Below, piece after piece: positions 46,201 through 54,300 of a DNA stretch of 64,000 bases (its first letter is position 1; every line of letters starts with the position of its first letter). A model generated the notes under the pieces. It was not told where the DNA came from and made no database searches. It was given only the letters and a program-made list of their open reading frames with translations. The position numbers and the translations under genes are program-made. This DNA is from Ligula intestinalis. Lineage: Eukaryota > Platyhelminthes > Cestoda > Diphyllobothriidea > Diphyllobothriidae. Location: NCBI GenBank assembly GCA_036362985.1, contig JAYGXS010000005.1:52012992-52076991 (forward strand). Direction: 5' to 3'.

Positions 46201-49200
46201 CTGTTGTCGAAAACTTCCTCACCCAGCGCGGAATGACGATCTCGGCAGCCAAGTCGTCCGTAACTGTTTTCCCGCTTGATCCGAAGGAGTTTAATCGTCA
46301 CCTGGTCATCACCGTCAATGGGGCGTCCTTACCGCTCGTCCGCAAGCCTAAACTCTTTGGTGTGCGTTTCGATCCGCTTTTCACGTTCGAAAACCAGGCC
46401 GCAGACAAAGTGAGTCGCTGCAATAAGGTCCTCAAGGCTCTAGCAGGTACATCCTGTGGCTGCGCGAAAGAGACTTTGTCAACTACTTTCAAGGCGCTGG
46501 TCAAGCCGCACCTCGCTTATGCGGTACCAATCTGATCTCCAACAATGAGCTCTTCCAGCCTGCGCCGCCTTCAGCCATCACAGAACGCTGCCCTCCGCAC
46601 GATCACGGGTTGCTATAAAATATCGCCTATAGATCATCTTCATGCGGAGGCTTCTGTTCTACCGGTCGCCACTCACAAAAAATTCCTTAGCCAGCAGTTC
46701 TGGTGGACTTGTTCGCAACTCAGCCATCCCAATCATCACCGTTGCTACGCTCCTGAGCCCAGTCGCAACGTCCCGCTGTCTATTTGAGCTCTCCAAAAGG
46801 AAGCTGTTGCCTCCTCTCTCTTGGATTTACCCGTTGATACCTCTGCCACGAAGACAGGCTTCAAGCGTTTCCAGCAGAGAGTCGTTATCGAAAAGAAACG
46901 AGGCAACCGCCCCCCCAGTCCTTTTGGGTGGCTATCCACCACCGATTGCGGCCTCAGAAAAAAATCTACCGAGGGTCACTGGTTGTTATCTGGCTCAACT
47001 GCGCAGTGGCAATTAAATGGTCCTCTCCTAGTATCAACATCGGCTGAACCCGACTGCTGTCCCGACTGCGGCGCCTCTCCACATGACTGTCAGCATCTGT
47101 TCGCCTGCGGTTACCGGCCAGGCCACCACCTCACTCCCGCGAACCTTTGGCTCCAGCCGAACGAGGTCACAGCTTTTCTCCGTCTCCTTAATGCTCACAG
47201 TTTGGATTCTTACGGGAATACCTGACCCAACTATGGGCGATGACACACACACACAGCGAAAAAGAGTCACATGAACAGCAATGCATGCGTTTTAACGGAG
47301 GCGCCCACGAAAATGCCTCGAATAAGGAGGGACCGACAACTATGCTAAAGCAACGCCAATGGCAGTGCACACGACATAGAAAAACAGCGGCCAACTGGCA
47401 AACGAACGCGCGTGCATTGGGCATGGTTTCAACACAAGGCCAGCTGCGAGGCGCATTAATGTGATGCCAACGTCAGAATAAGCACCACACTCTGCTGATG
47501 AAGACTAGTATGTTTTTGAAACTTCAGCATAAATGCGATTTGGTCCGAGGTCTTGCAAGCTCGTCTTCATCTTCCGGGAATGATTAATACGATTCGATAT
47601 CTAGCCCCGAATATTTGCACACATAAAGAGTGAAATTTACTTATTTATATGAATGAATGCAGGTGTTTCACCGAAATAGTCAAGGAAAAATTAAGTTCTG
47701 CTTTGTCAAGGAGCTTGCAACGCAAACTCTCAAAGACCATCACATAGTGACAAAGGTGATATGATGAAGCGGTGGATCCGTCAAAGCTAAGGTAGACCAA
47801 AATGGCCATTTATGGCTTATAAGCCGTCATCAGCTGGTCATACCCAATCTCGAGGGTTGGCGCCCCCGAGATTTGAACCCAAGACCTCCGGTCATTGCGT
47901 TCAAGACACTACCTCTAGTCTACGGGTTCCCTGCTCTGTCGGCTAATAAGCCAGATATGGCCATTTTGGTCTCTTTTTGGTTTGTCAGATCCATTTCATC
48001 AAATCAACTTAGTCACTATGTGACGGTCTTGAGGGTTTGCGTTGCGAGCTCTTTGGCAAAGTGGAACTTAATTGTTCCTTGACCAGAGCGGTGAAACACC
48101 TACATTCATTCATCATATTCCCGATCACANNNNNNNNNNNNNNNNNNNNNNNNNNNNNNNNNNNNNNNNNNNNNNNNNNNNNNNNNNNNNNNNNNNNNNN
48201 NNNNNNNNNNNNNNNNNNNNNNNNNNNNNNNNNNNNNNNNNNNNNNNNNNNNNNNNNNNNNNNNNNNNNNNNNNNNNNNNNNNNNNNNNNNNNNNNNNNN
48301 NNNNNNNNNNNNNNNNNNNNNNNNNNNNNNNNNNNNNNNNNNNNNNNNNNNNNNNNNNNNNNNNNNNNNNNNNNNNNNNNNNNNNNNNNNNNNNNNNNNN
48401 NNNNNNNNNNNNNNNNNNNNNNNNNNNNNNNNNNNNNNNNNNNNNNNNNNNNNNNNNNNNNNNNNNNNNNNNNNNNNNNNNNNNNNNNNNNNNNNNNNNN
48501 NNNNNNNNNNNNNNNNNNNNNNNNNNNNNGGGGGGAACTTGATACAGAACTGTTTCGGGCTTATTAGCCTTCATCAGCCAAGCATAACCCTGAACACCAG
48601 CGGGTTGGACAAAACAAACAAACGCACTCACAGACGGCGCAGTTGGTCCACCACTGGAGTCTAACAGATGGGTCATTAGCACTTAATCGAACCGCAGTTC
48701 ATCAGCGCCTCGCCACCTGCACATTTCTGAGTGAATTTAGTTTGGCTGGATACTACCGAAGTAAGAAAAAATATGCATAGGTAAACTAAATACACTCAAT
48801 ATTAAGCAGGAAATCCCTCTAAAGAGGATAGGCGAGACACTCAATTTTTCTTATTCGACAGTCAAAAGAATTGCAAAAAACCTGAGCAAGAATGAAAATT
48901 ACGAGCGAGATTTTAAAACCGCTTATGAGAATAAAAGGCCGAAACAAACATCGGAAACAACTAAGCAGCTTTTTGCTGAGATGGCCAATGCTCAAAATGT
49001 GATGACCGAGAGAGAAATAGTTCAGGAATTGGGGATCCTGCAGGTGCCGACGTCACAGTCCACCGTTTCAAGAATCATGAAAAAAATCAATTACTCGAGA
49101 AAGCGGTTGTCATTGGTGCCTGTAGAAAGAAATACACCCACACTCATAAACATCCGGAAAATTTATGCGAATGCAATTGCCTTGGTGCCTGACGAAAATA

Positions 49201-50875
49201 TTACAATGAATACATGGGTCTATATAAATGCATACAGGGGTCCGTATAAATGCATACGGGGGTCTATATAAATGAATACAGGGGTGTATATAAATGCATA
49301 AATGGGTCTATTTAAATGCATACAGGGGTAAATAATGCTGGAAAAATAACTGGAGAAGGGTAAAGATGCAGGAAGAGAATGCAGGCATCCATAACAAGCT
49401 GAATGAGGGCTTGCGGTCTGCGATATGACCACAAACGGCGGACATAATATAAAAGTTTTGGGATTAAAAAAAAGACCCATATTATGAAGAGAAAATTAGA
49501 GGTTAAAGGCCAGAGTAACAGTAAGGTACCGGAAAGAGGTTTCCTCGTTGGGCAGAATGTCAATGGTGTCAGGACTGGGAGGGAGTCGCAGTCGAAATCC
49601 ACACTGGACAGACTTCTGGTCGTTAAGTCGAAGCCATTTGCTGACGAACATGCTGAGGCGTGGTCCAGGCCATCCTTCAGAACTTGGAGCCGAATCTGAC
49701 TTTCCTATCTGACTCATTTCGAATAGCTAAAATTTCGTAGTACATATGGATCATGATCAATCGGCCTTTTTAGCTGCTCTGGCGATGTTTGGCGTTTGCC
49801 TGCATGAGTCCTCATTGTCCACAGTCTTGCGGCGGAAACCCGGCAATGCTATCCGATGTCTTTGTTAAACGCCATGCGACTTCGCAAGCAGCTGTCTTCG
49901 ATTCGGCTACAAGAATATCTTTGCCAGTTCCCCACATGCGGATGCACGCGCGGCCAGATAGTCGCGGCTGCCTTAGGGCTAACTGAACACACCTACAATC
50001 GACCCAGGCAACCTCGCCCTCTTTAGGCGACACGACATCGGGCAATGAAACACAGCACTGGAGGTTGCTTAAAAATAATTTGAAAGTAGATATCGCCGTG
50101 TCTCGCACTCTCTCAGGCCTAACTGGAAGCAGTCAGCACTATTCATAACCTCGCCAGTGGCCACTGCTGCCCGAGGCGGTGACCCAGGGTTCAGTCCCTA
50201 ATAAAGCCCTCATTCTGGTAGCTTCTGTCTTTGGAAGAGAACTGATGAGTAAAGGGATCTGAGGACGAGTCCTTCTTAGCCGCTGTATTATTGTGGAGAA
50301 TGCGTCCATTCTTACGAAAAGTCAAAACAAACAACGGCGGTCGACGGCTATCTTATCTTCTGGAGCGATGTCTCCTTAACTATGGTTGGTTCATGCCCGA
50401 TCGGACAGTGTCTTGAGGCGGGCCTGTGTGATACTGACTTCCTCTAACTTGGTTTGTGCTCCTGGTCCCCGTGTTCTCTTGCTTATGTGGTACGGACCTT
50501 GGGTACAGTGGTCGGGCTAGCTTACTTTTCATGGTAATCACAAGTACCAGGCGCGGGTCATAACAATTGTACAATACGCATTTCATATTTCTGGGCAACT
50601 ACACAGTTATTTCATTCCATAATGCCTGCAAAGTTACGAGTTCAATATGACTGCGGCTCCCTGGAGCATTTGTGTTTGTATTACTGGTTTGCTATTTTTG
50701 TCTAGGTCAGGCGCCTTCCCTTGAAGACTACATATTGGAGGTACTATTGAATGAACAGGTCGTTGACATACTCCCGCACATTCCGCATGAGAACTTGACG
50801 TTGCCGAAGGTGCTGGAGTACTTTTCCAGCTGCAGGGTTCAGGAGCATAACCAAGAGACCCTCTGTGCCCTTTAG
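27933..50875 (+). CDS. MINPP1: Multiple inositol polyphosphate phosphatase (MINPP1-like), 5 exons found
   Basis: Coding 27941-28209, 28647-28854, 37823-37941, 43237-43493, 50706-50875. All junctions are AG/GT, phases agree (2/1, 0/0, 2/1, 1/2) and the sum is 340 residues plus TAG. Residues 4-16 are a hydrophobic signal sequence. RHGTRSP (28136-28156) is the histidine phosphatase nucleophile motif; SPTPRTRDSARAF (exon 2) fits the family's second Arg region; GHAETV (43271-43288) carries the proton-donor motif in the His-Ala-Glu form typical of MINPP; IAPFAGNIAFLL follows. MINPPs remove phosphates from InsP6 and other inositol phosphates in the ER lumen or outside the cell. The C terminus (ETLCAL) lacks an ER-retention signal, so secretion is possible. 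Family members are roughly 440-490 residues: about 100-150 residues between exon 2 and the 37.8-kb exon are not found. Introns reach 9 kb and hold many retroelements. Confidence 0.85.
28647..28854 (+). CDS. MINPP1: MINPP exon 2
   Basis: Acceptor CCTGTCTCTTTGCAG ends at 28646; donor GTACGC at 28855. It contains GVQELEDLGLRWRDR (the region before the substrate loop) and SPTPRTRDSARAFISK. It starts by completing an Arg codon and ends in phase 0. Confidence 0.85.
28860..30469. other. MINPP intron sequence, no confirmed exon
   Basis: A strong acceptor at 28926 opens a short phase-0 frame (SYREACNIPVK) that could be a 33-nt exon to 28959, but its donor (GTCTTT) is poor. 29347-29529 is a 60-codon ORF with no MINPP similarity. 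30180-30430 has the TACTAC-rich repeat. Confidence 0.35.
30470..31230. repeat. Inverted partner of the repeat at 16330-17100
   Basis: Reverse-complement match in the same order over about 750 bp, interrupted by the foldback at 30652-30758, which the 16-kb copy lacks. It lies in the MINPP intron. Confidence 0.6.
30652..30758. mobile_element. Foldback insertion of about 105 bp
   Basis: GTACAGTAG...CCGGTTATTAAG...GGCCCAG reads inverted on the right side (CTGGGCCC...CTTAATAACCGG...CTACTGTAC); arms of about 43 nt, short centre. The paralogous repeat at 16.9 kb goes straight from AAGTAC to CTACATACCTGAAA, i.e. it is an empty site. GTAC at both ends could be arm ends or a target duplication. Confidence 0.7.
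31240..33135. other. MINPP intron, partly GC-rich, no assigned exon
   Basis: 31600-31830 and 32020-32620 are GC-richer than the surroundings. 32021-32127 lies between AACAG and GTGAGT and is open in all three frames, with no convincing family match. It could be decayed retroelement or an unrecognised exon. Confidence 0.3.
33140..33620 (+). repeat. Dispersed repeat, second copy at 53840-54300
   Basis: Shares in order TTTGCTTCCCGCGACC/TTTGTTTCCCGTGACC, CAGGTATATTGAA, CAGACTACACTAATCT, GAATTTCAAGAAACxTGxATTTTGAT, GGTTTTTCC and GTTAAATGATAAT. Non-coding and same orientation. Confidence 0.65.
33625..35309. other. MINPP intron, no exon recognised
   Basis: 33742-34026 is a 94-codon ORF without recognisable motif. 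33690-33730 is an inverted match to 61720-61760. 34610-35300 is GC-richer, with a B-box-like GGGTTCGTACCCC at 34628 but no A box or fold. Confidence 0.3.
35310..35490 (-). mobile_element. Penelope-like element 3' tail
   Basis: The minus strand carries GGATTCC-CGAC-GGAATCC (perfect 7-bp stem) then GAAACGTCAGGCAAATAA and TTGTTCCAGTGATCGCATCTTC, the same 3' end seen at 59.8 kb. The first hammerhead box reads ATGACTA in place of CTGATGA, so the ribozyme is broken. The nearby minus frame 36019-35768 may be part of the same relic. Confidence 0.65.
35491..37822. other. MINPP intron, no exon recognised
   Basis: Low-information ORFs only, with an AT-rich last kilobase before the 37.8-kb exon. Confidence 0.35.
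37823..37941 (+). CDS. MINPP1: MINPP middle exon (YW...GY segment)
   Basis: Acceptor CGTCCTTTCACAG ends at 37822. NYWSKAYRYPINYEQACVLW matches the MINPP segment with Tyr-Trp-x-x-x-Tyr-x-Tyr before the catalytic HAE exon. Donor GTGTGT at 37942, chosen among overlapping GTs because only this one keeps the frame into the next exon. Confidence 0.75.
38090..38370 (-). repeat. CR1-type LINE 3' region fragment (copy d)
   Basis: Resembles 10900-11140 (GCCAGGACCATC, CGTxxACAGTCCATTTCGGGTCxAACxAA, GATTGCTGACGCGATC, CxTCxTGAG). Strand assigned by analogy. Confidence 0.45.
38800..38885 (-). mobile_element. tRNA-like SINE fragment
   Basis: Minus strand: GTGAGCCTCGTAGCTCAATGGTAGAGC (good A box and D-arm) and later GTGGTTCTACTCCCACC (T-arm stem intact, B box with one mismatch). 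The centre does not form an anticodon arm. Confidence 0.55.
39150..39200. repeat. Possible relic of a family A foldback arm
   Basis: ATTGGGTAAATTGAAC...AAATCTGCCAAA resembles the right arm at 4907-4941 (ATTGGGTCAACT...AAATCTGCCAAA). No core is nearby. Confidence 0.35.
39660..42500 (-). mobile_element. Penelope-like element, nearly full length
   Basis: Minus-strand element inside the MINPP intron 37942-43236. It has an N-terminal domain, RT and GIY-YIG nuclease, then a C/T-rich 3' stretch and a tail at 39695-39735 with CTGACGA and CGAAAA words that recall a hammerhead core. It is the most complete mobile element in the window and the reference for the fragments at 3.5 kb and 51.8-53.1 kb. Confidence 0.9.
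39831..42481 (-). pseudogene. PLE polyprotein: one frameshift, one stop
   Basis: 42481-41765: N-terminal domain (YPKQYWRNLRRNHINP). The frame then shifts within 41765-41813. 41813-40971: RT with ITRPDKGSEIVLMDKTDY, RMYGLPKIHKQGVPLRPI, motif A LDVSSLFTNVP, motif B MGSPLGPFLANV. TGA at 40971-40973, exactly one codon before YVDDIFC (motif C), where PLEs usually have an Arg or similar; CGA to TGA is the simplest cause. 40970-39831: same frame, LAFLDVLLHR, then the GIY-YIG nuclease CIYLFTCSCGAGYIGR with TTRRLEKRMREH, and a low-complexity C terminus. With two lesions in about 880 codons it is young compared with its relatives here. Confidence 0.9.
43237..43493 (+). CDS. MINPP1: MINPP exon with HAE catalytic motif
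   Basis: Acceptor TTATTCTTCCCCCCGTATAG ends at 43236; donor GTAAGT at 43494. PRGIYWLGHAETVIML, LGLFNES and IAPFAGNIAFLLHH are the conserved C-terminal half of the MINPP phosphatase domain. It ends in phase 1. Confidence 0.9.
43620..44480 (+). mobile_element. Penelope-like element, decayed C-terminal part
   Basis: The plus strand shows FLEVLVTRLADGKIG, then SNHPIGHKYSFVRTLFERA, KPIGIGVAQNR and VVCCIQCQDSETRYFGETA (GIY-YIG start) across several stops and frame changes. It resembles the 18-20 kb PLE more than the 39.8-kb one. It begins about 130 bp after a MINPP exon. Confidence 0.75.
44640..47240 (+). mobile_element. Jockey/CR1-like LINE with PHD finger, stop-ridden but in one frame
   Basis: The frame from 44763 to TGA 47223 is never shifted but has stops at 45228, 45573, 45747, 45909, 46533 and 46785. 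In order: a PHD-type zinc finger (WYCSFC...CNGWRHLRCSGL), linker, RT (LGPDGLVPIHVRHIG; SYRPIALLSPLAKILERLI; HGFRLGRGATTAL after the TAG at 45747; SIDLLRAFDYARHNQ; SVPQGSVLSPTLFDIYM; VVSYADDVTFFCR), the LQPSQNAALRTITG C-terminal region, and a CCHC-type end (CCPDCGASPHDCQHLFAC). The 5' end with the nuclease is missing. It ends with a short (AC)n tract near 47240. Inserted in sense in a MINPP intron. Confidence 0.9.
47647..48117. mobile_element. Foldback element, family B, copy 1
   Basis: The left arm 47647-47832 and right arm 47936-48117 are inverted copies (AGGTGTTTCACC, TTAAGTTC, GCAACGCAAAC, CACATAGTGAC, ACCAAAATGGCCAT, GGCTTATxAGCCG in order), roughly 85% alike by eye. The core 47859-47930, read on the minus strand, is tRNA-like: A-box-like TAGACTAGAGG and B-box-like GGTTCAAATCT with a T-stem. 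The right end abuts the N gap. Confidence 0.8.
48130..48529. other. Assembly gap, exactly 400 N
   Basis: The left side ends at the outer end of foldback copy 1 (CCGATCACA). The right side starts with a G run and GGCTTATTAGCCTTCATCAGCCA, which again resembles the inner arm of the family. Long ORFs across it are artefacts. Confidence 0.95.
48530..48680. repeat. Probable family B fragment right of the gap
   Basis: CGGGCTTATTAGCCTTCATCAGCCAAGCATAACCCT parallels GGCTTATAAGCCGTCATCAGCTGGTCATACCCAAT of copy 1; beyond it the sequence differs. Confidence 0.45.
48789..49271 (+). pseudogene. DDE transposase N-terminal region (Tc1/mariner-like), truncated
   Basis: Open frame with two helix-turn-helix-like parts (PLKRIGETLNFSYSTVKRIA; later VPTSQSTVSRIMKKINYSRK) and RKRLSLVPVERNT, then ANAIALVPDENI, where the first catalytic Asp region would begin. 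It then runs into the 22-bp repeat array and stops at 49269. No DDE/D part remains. The superfamily assignment rests on the layout and is not certain. Confidence 0.5.
49216..49330 (+). repeat. 22-bp minisatellite, about five units
   Basis: Units of GGGTCTATATAAATGCATACAG with a few changes per copy, from 49216 to about 49326. Confidence 0.9.
49331..50705. other. MINPP last intron, right end; nothing assigned
   Basis: Minus ORFs 50108-49812 and 49717-49496 have no motif I recognise. No retroelement signature. Confidence 0.35.
50706..50875 (+). CDS. MINPP1: MINPP last exon
   Basis: Acceptor TTGCTATTTTTGTCTAG ends at 50705. VLLNEQVVDILP matches the family's V-x-x-L-x-N-E-x-x-V strand. The stop TAG is at 50873-50875. 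It is in frame with the exon 7.2 kb upstream only through the phase 1/2 join. Confidence 0.85.
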
Positions 50876-51055
50876 GAACCTTCCCCAAAGCTCGACCTTA
50901 AGTTCACTTAAGTCTGTGCGCGCCCTCTGACTGTTTTCACGTCAAATTCTTTTTTTTCACCTTTATTATTTCATTAAGTCTTAGGGTTTTGTTGACTGCC
51001 TCTTATCATTTGCTATTTAACAATTAACTGTGGCCTGTTTCCTCACTCACGAAGT

Positions 51056-51061
51056 AATAAA
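51056..51061 (+). other. Poly(A) signal AATAAA of the MINPP gene
   Basis: First canonical hexamer after the stop, about 180 nt downstream. Confidence 0.55.
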
Positions 51062-51322
51062 AATCAATCATAGTGTCTTCGCCTGCATGTCTTTTTTAAG
51101 AAAATATCGTGACTGGGACTTAAAGTAACTATTGGCCCGGATATACGAAATATTTACGAGTCGTTTGTAAAATATTTAAGTTAGGAGCATGAAAATAGTA
51201 ATAAAGGGCTTGGAAGACTAGTTACTGGTCGTACGTGTGCCAGTGGCCAGTGTATGTAGGTAGGATAGGAGAAAAGGTTCAAACACCTTTCGGTAGGAGT
51301 TTCCTTGGTAGTGGCTGAACAA

Positions 51323-51567
51323 ACCTCCACATTTCCAGGTTTGTTTGTGGATTCGAGATCGATTGGAGCTCGATTTGAGCACGATTAGGGTTGGGTTTAG
51401 GGTGAGCGTAAGGGTTAGTGTCAGTTTCAATGTTTCTGTTGAATATTACAAAAAGTCTTCAAAAAATCCATTATTACTGGGTTTTGGGCAAAGCAAAGTT
51501 TTTGGAATAAAACTCCACATTTCCAAGTTTGTCGACAGCGATTCATTCTCAATTTGAGCTCGATTTG
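51323..51567. repeat. Direct repeat pair flanking telomere-like sequence
   Basis: 51323-51378 and 51511-51567 share CTCCACATTTCCA(G/A)GTTTGT and GAGCTCGATTTG. Between them, 51383-51420 reads as degenerate TTAGGG units (TTAGGG TTGGG TTTAGGG ... TAAGGG TTAG). Confidence 0.55.
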
Positions 51568-51759
51568 TTTTTTTGCGCCTTTTTTCGATTTACGCGCCCA
51601 ACGACGTCGGCATATAGCCACCATGCTAAATTATTGCAACAAAATGTTACAACTTTTTTTTCTTATTTTCACAAAATTCTTTTTTTGCTAAATCAGTTTC
51701 ATCAACTTACAAAAAAACCCTTTTCAGTTTTACCGTATGAAAACAATCTATGGCTTGTG

Positions 51760-53110
51760 TTATCCAAGACCACTTCCAAGGAAACTCCTGCTCACCTTTC
51801 TAATCATACAAACAGAGGTGTGTATGGGAACCAGAATTGTGATAACAGACAGTGAATTTAAAAAAAAGCGAGGGTTAGATGAAAGCATTCCACGGCGGGA
51901 TATGGGTGAAGAAGAATGTGGAGGAGCGCATGCAGCTAAATGGCTATTAGTTGTGCTATGCGCGGAGCCTAGGGGGATTTTTTTTCTGTACAAGACCAAC
52001 TTTCTGAATCGGGTAGCAGCCGCTTCTGCTGTTGCTAGCACATGGTGACCTGTGAAGTTTTTGCTGATTTGATGGGACCTATTACATCACGCAATTTCAG
52101 TGTAGGCGAGAACGGCTCTGTTTATGCACCTGACTTCACCTTTGCTCAGCCATTCCGGGAGGTGTTCACGCATTCTTTTTAGCAAACGCTGCCTTATGCA
52201 ACCGAAATATCACCTGATCAACAGGAGCAGGTGAATGAGTAGATGCAAATATTGGTGAACTGAATAAACAACCTATTCTTACCGTCCTCTAACAAGACCG
52301 GGTTGGTTGAGAATAATACTCGGACTCTCGTTGTTGGGAAGGTTCGTGACGGGGCTAGCTAAAGCTGTCTTCGTAGGGATCCCCTTGCCGCATAACACTT
52401 AAAGGGAACTTTGAGGAAAACTGCCTTGCTTTTCATAGTGGGCGCGTTTGGTTTTATTTGTCTCGCCACTATTTTCGTTGTGATCAATATCACCAGATAC
52501 CTATACTCACGAAAAATACCGTAGATTTTCTTAAGCTTCATCCTAGTAGTGTCTGTCAAGCAAATTTTTCCAGCCATTTGCGCTAAGCAATGGAGTTGAT
52601 TGCGTTTGTGTTTGACAGAGACCAAAAAATTACACTTTGCGTATCGTGTGGACCATATTTGCTTTCGATAAACGCTCTTTTACAGGTTTCCGTCCGACCT
52701 TCAACAAATAAGAACACCCAAGAAAGGAAGCGTCTCCACCGTTTCCGACTTCAACGTGAACACACTGGAACGACGCCGGTTACGGCCCCGGCTAAAGCGA
52801 AAAGCTCCTCAACATACTGATCATAGTCTTTTAAATTATTTATCTGATCGCTTAGTTACTATGTAGCCCGCTTGCCCTTGAAGAAAATAACCAAAATAGG
52901 TCCAAGATGGGAGCTCATGACAAGGTCATCTATTTGTCTAAACATTGGGTTGTCAGACGGGGACTTAACGTTTTTAGCACGTTTGGGTAATATTGAATTT
53001 AGTGCATTCGTTGGTATATGGGGTAATTTGGTGGCACTTAACATCACACGGTGTAATTTGGGTAGCTTAGCTGCTGGCTTCCTACAAGAGTCTGACGGTA
53101 CAAAATATTA
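51760..53110 (-). mobile_element. Penelope-like element, strongly decayed
   Basis: Minus strand: 53047-52859 has FRQIDDLVMSSHLGPILV, the motif B region of PLE RT (RQIDGVAMGSPLGPFLA in the 39.8-kb copy). 52625-52359 has KAVFLKVPF...SLRRQL (KDLFIRLPF...LVRRRL). 52041-51760 starts LATAEAAATRFRKLVL (LATAEAVAIRLAKPIL). Many frame breaks. Confidence 0.7.
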
Positions 53111-53271
53111 ATCAATGGGGAGTGGATGCTTGCTGCCTGTCCGATCTTAGAATGTTTGACTCAAGCGCCCAAAAAATAGAAATTCACAGTATCACAAAGG
53201 ACCACGCGACTGTTCTGGTAGACACCGTGCGGCTATTGCCTTCACGGAACAAGCAAACGGTGCATTACTGG

Positions 53272-53760
53272 TGTTGTGTCCCCCAGTTGTACGTATGGGT
53301 TAGAAGACAGAGAGGATAACCGAGAATAGTGTACTAAAACAATTCCTGCGTAAACATCAACTCTGCACGCGTCAGTCAGCTTGTCCCGTGTTCGCCAGCA
53401 AGTTGTCTGTCGTTGCGTCACGGCGCTCTCGTCTGCAGCCAGCCCCACCCCCTGTGTCCGCCCTCGCATTTAAGGACAATCGGTCCGCGCCCGCTTTGCC
53501 CGTTCTTATTGGCCCCTCTGGGTAGACATCGGATGGTGGGTGACCTCTTAAGGACATGCATAATCCGGCGGCGTTCTTAGCCGTGGCCACAGCTCTTTGT
53601 GTCTGTGCGCTGACCTCTGTTCGCGCGCGTTTGTCCGGTGTGAACTGGGGGTGTCCGTCTGTCTATATGGATGGATGGGTGGCAAGGGTGGCGGCTAACG
53701 TGTTCGGCTGTTGTAAAAAGTGGCACGGAAACCAATGAAACCTTACCGTTTATCTGATCA
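53272..53760. other. GC-rich block, possible solo LTR
   Basis: Starts TGTTGTGTCCCCCAG, is GC-rich, has GCATTTAAGG as a weak TATA-like word, and stands out from its AT-rich surroundings. I see no matching second copy and no target duplication, so this is only a suggestion. Confidence 0.2.
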
Positions 53761-53839
53761 CATGGTCTGACCATTCCACCTCCTCAAACGGAGACAGGTC
53801 GACATAGGTAGTTTAAGTAGGGCACCTCATATACTCCTT

Positions 53840-54300
53840 CTCCAGGCATTTTGTTTTACGGAAACGGTGATTATAGGGTGGGGAAATGCGACAGATGCTA
53901 AAGCAAATTGGCAGATTTAAATTGAAAGTGAAACAAATGTAGTTAAATTTGTTTCCCGTGACCACTGGGAGAAGGCAGTTGCGCAAGTACATTGAAGGTA
54001 TGCGGAGTGCTTCTTACCACCGACAGTACTAATCTTATTCCAGAACATTACGTTGAACCTCGGGCAGGTTGAAGTAGATGACGTCCCAAACACCATTGAT
54101 ATTTGTTTCAGGAATTTCAAGAAACATGCATTTTGATCGTCGGGTTTTCCCGCAATACGTTAAACGATAATACAGATAAGAAAATCTACAACTATATAGC
54201 AACAAAATTTCTAAATATAATATATAAAATGCCTGTAACATTTACCAAGGTATATTACACTGCCTTTCCTATTCCCCTACCCATAAAACCCACATAACTA
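53840..54300 (+). repeat. Dispersed repeat, partner of 33140-33620
   Basis: Same-orientation match over about 450 bp (see the partner). Confidence 0.65.

Noticed and set aside
44763..47225. Recoded stops or a variant genetic code
   Set aside because: TAA, TAG and TGA all occur inside element frames, while both host genes end at TAA or TAG and use TGG for Trp. Decay of dead elements is simpler.
47859..47930. tRNA gene on the minus strand
   Set aside because: B box and T-arm only partly match, acceptor ends do not pair, and three copies share long repeat flanks.
48037..48682. Long ORFs of 156-185 codons across 48.0-48.7 kb
   Set aside because: They consist of the 400-N gap.
53272..53760. Confirmed solo LTR
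   Set aside because: No second LTR, primer site or target duplication seen; kept only as a low-confidence note.
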